A stretch of DNA of 64,000 nucleotides from Streptomyces sp. HNM0574. GTDB taxonomy: Bacteria > Actinomycetota > Actinomycetes > Streptomycetales > Streptomycetaceae. Positions 60,775 through 64,000 of the stretch are shown here, one piece after another. How positions within the stretch are numbered: position 1 is the first letter of the stretch; each line of letters begins with the position of its first letter. The position numbers were made by a program, and so were the translations under genes. The notes under the pieces are model-generated. The model did no database searches. It was not told the DNA's origin and saw only the letters and a program-made list of their open reading frames with translations. The DNA lies in contig NZ_JAASAH010000002.1 of assembly GCF_012726235.1 (NCBI RefSeq), forward strand, positions 434,001 through 498,000, read 5' to 3'.

Positions 60775-61758
60775 GTGAGACGTACCAGATCCGGCATACG
60801 CACCGCGCTCGGCGCGCTCGCGGGCACCACCGCGCTGCTCGCCTCGGCCCTCGCCACGGCGGGCCCGGCGTCCGCCGAGCCCGCCCCCTCGCCCGTCTCG
60901 TCGGTCCAACGGCCCGCGCAGGCAAAGGAGTTCTGGACGGCGGAGCGGATGCGGTCGGCCCAGCCGCTCGACCTGCTCGACGTGGGCAAGCGGGCCGTCG
61001 ACGAGGTGCGCGAGGCCGTGCCCGGCGGCGAGGAGCTGACGGTTCCGCCCTCGGTGGGCAAGGGGATCGGCAACGCGCTGCCCGAGACCGGCGGTTCCTG
61101 GACGGGCGGCGGCGAGGTCGTGAAGACCTCCGGCCGGGTGTTCTTCGAGTACCAGGGCAAGCAGGCGTCCTGCTCGGGCAACGCCGTCACCAGCGACAAC
61201 GCCAGCACCGTCATCACCGCGGGCCACTGCGTGAAGATGGAGGGCAGCTGGCACAAGAACTGGGTCTTCGTGCCCGGTTACCACGACGGCCAGGCCCCGC
61301 ACGGCAAGTGGCCCGCCACGAAGACGCTCACCACCCCGCAGTGGGAGGCGAGCGAGGACATGAACTACGACGTGGGCGCGGCCGTCGTCCAGCCGCAGGA
61401 CGGCAAGCGGCTCACCGAGGCCGTCGGCGGCCAGGGCCTGGCGTTCAACTCCGGCTACGGCCAGGACATGTACGCCTTCGGCTTCCCCGCGGCCGACCCG
61501 TACGACGGGGAGAAGCTGACCTACTGCAGCGGCACCACCTTCCGGGACGTGCTGCTCACCCAGGACCACGCCATGTCCTGCGACATGACGGGCGGTTCGA
61601 GCGGCGGGCCGTGGTTCACGAAGTTCGACGAGTCCACCGGCAAGGGGCTCCAGTCCTCGGTGAACAGCTTCGGCTACGTGTTCCTGCCGGACACCATGTT
61701 CGGCCCGTACTTCGGGGACGACGCCAAGGCCCTGTACGAGAAGGCCCAGAGCGCCTGA
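60775..61758 (+). CDS. Secreted trypsin-like serine protease
   Basis: A 327-residue exported peptidase. Signal peptide: RRTRSGIRTALGALAGTTAL, cleavage near ASA-EP; a propeptide of about 80 residues follows. The chymotrypsin-fold triad is visible: His in TVITAGHCVKMEG, Asp in DMNYDVGAAVVQP, Ser in CDMTGGSSGGPWFTKFDE. It resembles the V8/glutamyl-endopeptidase-like secreted proteases of Streptomyces. GTG at 60775 with CAGGAG 6 nt upstream; the longer frame to 60622 is excluded because it adds no signal-peptide sequence. Confidence 0.92.
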   Translation: MRRTRSGIRTALGALAGTTALLASALATAGPASAEPAPSPVSSVQRPAQAKEFWTAERMRSAQPLDLLDVGKRAVDEVREAVPGGEELTVPPSVGKGIGNALPETGGSWTGGGEVVKTSGRVFFEYQGKQASCSGNAVTSDNASTVITAGHCVKMEGSWHKNWVFVPGYHDGQAPHGKWPATKTLTTPQWEASEDMNYDVGAAVVQPQDGKRLTEAVGGQGLAFNSGYGQDMYAFGFPAADPYDGEKLTYCSGTTFRDVLLTQDHAMSCDMTGGSSGGPWFTKFDESTGKGLQSSVNSFGYVFLPDTMFGPYFGDDAKALYEKAQSA

Positions 61759-61872
61759 CCCGGCGCGGAGGGGCCGCCCCTCCTACCCGCGCACCGCGCC
61801 TGACTCACCGGTGAGAGTCGTCTCGTCCGGCGCGCTGGGGTACGCGGTGCGCGGGTGCGTAGGGTGCGGCGC

Positions 61873-63261
61873 GTGGCACCTACGGCACGCAAGGCACGAA
61901 CGGTACGAAGCACACCAGCGGTACGCAGGCGGGCAGCGGCGGCGGCCGCCGCGCTCGCCGTGCTGGCCGGGGCCGGCGCGTGTTCCGGGCCCGGCCCCTC
62001 CGGTTCGCCGGCGGGCTCGGGCTCGCCCGCGGGTGACCGGGACCGCGCGGGCGTCCGGGTCGAGGCCGAGCACGGCACGGCGCTCGCCGACCGCCCGACC
62101 GGCGTCCGCGTCACGGGCCTGCGCCCGCACCAGGAGGTGACGGTCACCGCCGGCGCGAAGGACCAGCGGAGACTGCCCTGGTCCGCGAGCGGCCGGTTCA
62201 CCGCGGACGCGAAGGGCGTCGTCGACCTCGGCGAGCAGGGGCCGCGCGGCGGCGAGCCGTACGCCCGGGCCGACGGGATGGGCCTGGTCTCGTCGATGCT
62301 CCCGCAGGACCCGCGCGCGGCCCGCAAGATCGGCAGCGGCGACGCCTTCTCGTACCACCCGCCGGCGCCCGCGCTCGACCGCTCCTTCCCGGTGCGGCTC
62401 ACGGTGACCGCCGAGGGCGGCAAGGAGGACGGCGAGGAGCTGGCCGACCGTAGCCTCACCCGGGAATGGCTGGCCGACGGTGTCGGGCACGAGCGGCTCA
62501 CGCTGGGCAAGGACAAGATCGACGGGGAGCTGTACACCCCGCCGGAGGGCTCGCCGAAGAAGGCGCCGGTGCTCGTCTTCGGCGGCTCCGAGGGCGGCAA
62601 CTCCGGCGAGTACACCGCCGCGCTGCTCGCCTCGCACGGCCACCCGGCGATGTCCCTGTGCTACTTCGACTGCGGCGGGACCTCCTCGGACGGCAAGGGC
62701 GCCGACCGCCCGGACGGCATCGACATGATCGACCTGGGCTACTTCACGCGCGCCGCGAAGCGGCTGAACCAGGAGCCCTCCGCCGACCCGCGCAAGCTCG
62801 CCGTGATGGGCAACTCGCGGGGCAGCGAGGTCGCCCAGCTGCTGGGCCAGCGGCACCCGGAACTGGTCCGCGACGTGATCGCGTACGCCCCCTCGTCCAA
62901 GGTCAACGGCCCGCTCGACGGGGCGGGTCCCGGGGCCTGGGCCGAGCACGGGAAGCCGGTGCCGCAGGGGCCGATCCGGCTGGACGAGGTGCGCGGCACC
63001 GTCCTCGCCGTCGCCGGGGACAACGACAAGATGTGGGGCTCGGCCGCCTCCGCCCGCGACATCGCCGGCCAGCACGGCGCCTCGGGCCAGCGGCACCGGC
63101 AGCTGACGTACGAGGGCGCCGGGCACCACGTCAACTGGTTCCCGTACGGGCAGCCGGGGCAGGAGGGCGGGGCCGACGGCGCCGTCGTCTCCACCTCGGC
63201 AGCGGATCAGCGGGCACGGGCGGACAGCTGGCCGCGCGTGCTGAAGCTGCTGGATCGCTGA
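61873..63261 (+). CDS. BAAT-type acyl-CoA hydrolase/acyltransferase lipoprotein
   Basis: A 462-residue exported lipoprotein. RRRAAAAAAALAVLAGAGAC gives a lipobox (A-G-A-C). An N-terminal BAAT immunoglobulin-like domain (GVRVTGLRPHQEVTVTAGAK) precedes an alpha/beta-hydrolase domain with the strand VLVFGGSEGG, the nucleophile in LAVMGNSRGSEVAQLLGQRH, Asp in AVAGDNDKMWGS and His in YEGAGHHVNWF. BAAT family members hydrolyse or transfer acyl groups of acyl-CoA; an extracellular role would differ, so substrates are unclear. GTG 61873 follows TAGGGT (61860-61865) by 7 nt, so leaderless; the frame to 61855 is the alternative. Confidence 0.85.
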   Translation: MAPTARKARTVRSTPAVRRRAAAAAAALAVLAGAGACSGPGPSGSPAGSGSPAGDRDRAGVRVEAEHGTALADRPTGVRVTGLRPHQEVTVTAGAKDQRRLPWSASGRFTADAKGVVDLGEQGPRGGEPYARADGMGLVSSMLPQDPRAARKIGSGDAFSYHPPAPALDRSFPVRLTVTAEGGKEDGEELADRSLTREWLADGVGHERLTLGKDKIDGELYTPPEGSPKKAPVLVFGGSEGGNSGEYTAALLASHGHPAMSLCYFDCGGTSSDGKGADRPDGIDMIDLGYFTRAAKRLNQEPSADPRKLAVMGNSRGSEVAQLLGQRHPELVRDVIAYAPSSKVNGPLDGAGPGAWAEHGKPVPQGPIRLDEVRGTVLAVAGDNDKMWGSAASARDIAGQHGASGQRHRQLTYEGAGHHVNWFPYGQPGQEGGADGAVVSTSAADQRARADSWPRVLKLLDR

Positions 63262-63275
63262 CCACCGGGCGGCAC

Positions 63276-63315
63276 CGCGTACCGGCGTCACCGTATGGAA
63301 TGACGCCGGTACGCG
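63276..63315 (+). terminator. Terminator after the BAAT-type lipoprotein
   Basis: A perfect 15-bp stem, CGCGTACCGGCGTCA (63276-63290) with TGACGCCGGTACGCG (63301-63315), and a 10-nt loop. Confidence 0.93.
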
Positions 63316-63443
63316 CCGGATTTCCCGTTCGTGGCCGGATTGCTTCGGCGGGCCGCCGGGCAGGGCCGGGAAGCCGTGCGGGAGGGGTGATCCGGTGCCC
63401 GAGGTCACTGCGAAACCGGGCGCGGGGCGCGGTGCGGACCTGA

Positions 63444-64000
<557 letters not shown>

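Overview
The window is very GC-rich DNA from an actinomycete, almost certainly a Streptomyces. The evidence is the strong G/C third-position bias, GTG/TTG starts, many leaderless promoters (TAGNNT-type -10 box 6-7 nt before the start codon), XRE/DUF397 gene pairs, Streptomyces-type secreted proteins, and a gene order (trpS ... sdhBADC ... teichulosonic-acid-type genes ... BMP nucleoside importer, cdd, deoA ... add) that I recall, without a search, as resembling the S. coelicolor SCO4839-SCO4901 interval.

Layout. 1-7.6 kb: end of a VanZ-like gene, a PspC-domain protein, a small secreted protein, adenosine deaminase (add), an alpha/beta hydrolase, a methyltransferase and a divergent LysR/MFS pair. 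7.6-10.9 kb: an anti-sigma-type ATPase, a NUDIX hydrolase and a frameshifted GntR regulator sharing operator-like sites, then a VanZ-like protein and a LysE exporter. 11.1-18.5 kb: a tightly coupled minus-strand nucleoside uptake and salvage operon (BMP lipoprotein, ABC ATPase, two permeases, cytidine deaminase, thymidine phosphorylase, GNAT enzyme). Its promoter carries the same 11-base box that lies in the add promoter. 18.6-28.1 kb: accessory-looking DNA with gene remnants, hypothetical proteins, an amidohydrolase, a sugar-nucleotidyltransferase beside a divergent FolC-like ligase, and an XRE/DUF397 module with a duplicated DUF397 gene. 28.1-38.8 kb: an M20 amidohydrolase and a sialic/KDN-type cell-wall glycopolymer cluster (NeuB-like synthase, a NeuA-HAD phosphatase fusion, two polysialyltransferase-like enzymes, a DUF6716-type transferase, a GT2 and an acyltransferase). 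38.8-44.1 kb: peroxidase, two exported proteins, and a gluconate locus (gntP, gntK, divergent gntR). 44.5-51.4 kb: a TetR/FAD-monooxygenase divergon with two operators, an amidase, a methylmalonyl-CoA-mutase-type subunit and an L,D-transpeptidase. 51.7-64 kb: an ECF sigma factor with a Ser/Gly-rich membrane partner, a GH20 hexosaminidase, an OHCU-decarboxylase-like protein, sdhCDAB, a secreted serine protease, a BAAT-type lipoprotein and the start of trpS.

Two features run through the window. A two-module repeat fills four intergenic gaps, three of them exactly between convergent gene ends. Strong terminator hairpins mark most other transcription-unit ends. The clearest functional story is nucleoside salvage: importer, cdd, deoA and add appear to share one repressor. 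The second is the wall-polymer cluster: sugar synthesis and activation on the minus strand, polymerisation and decoration on the divergent plus strand.
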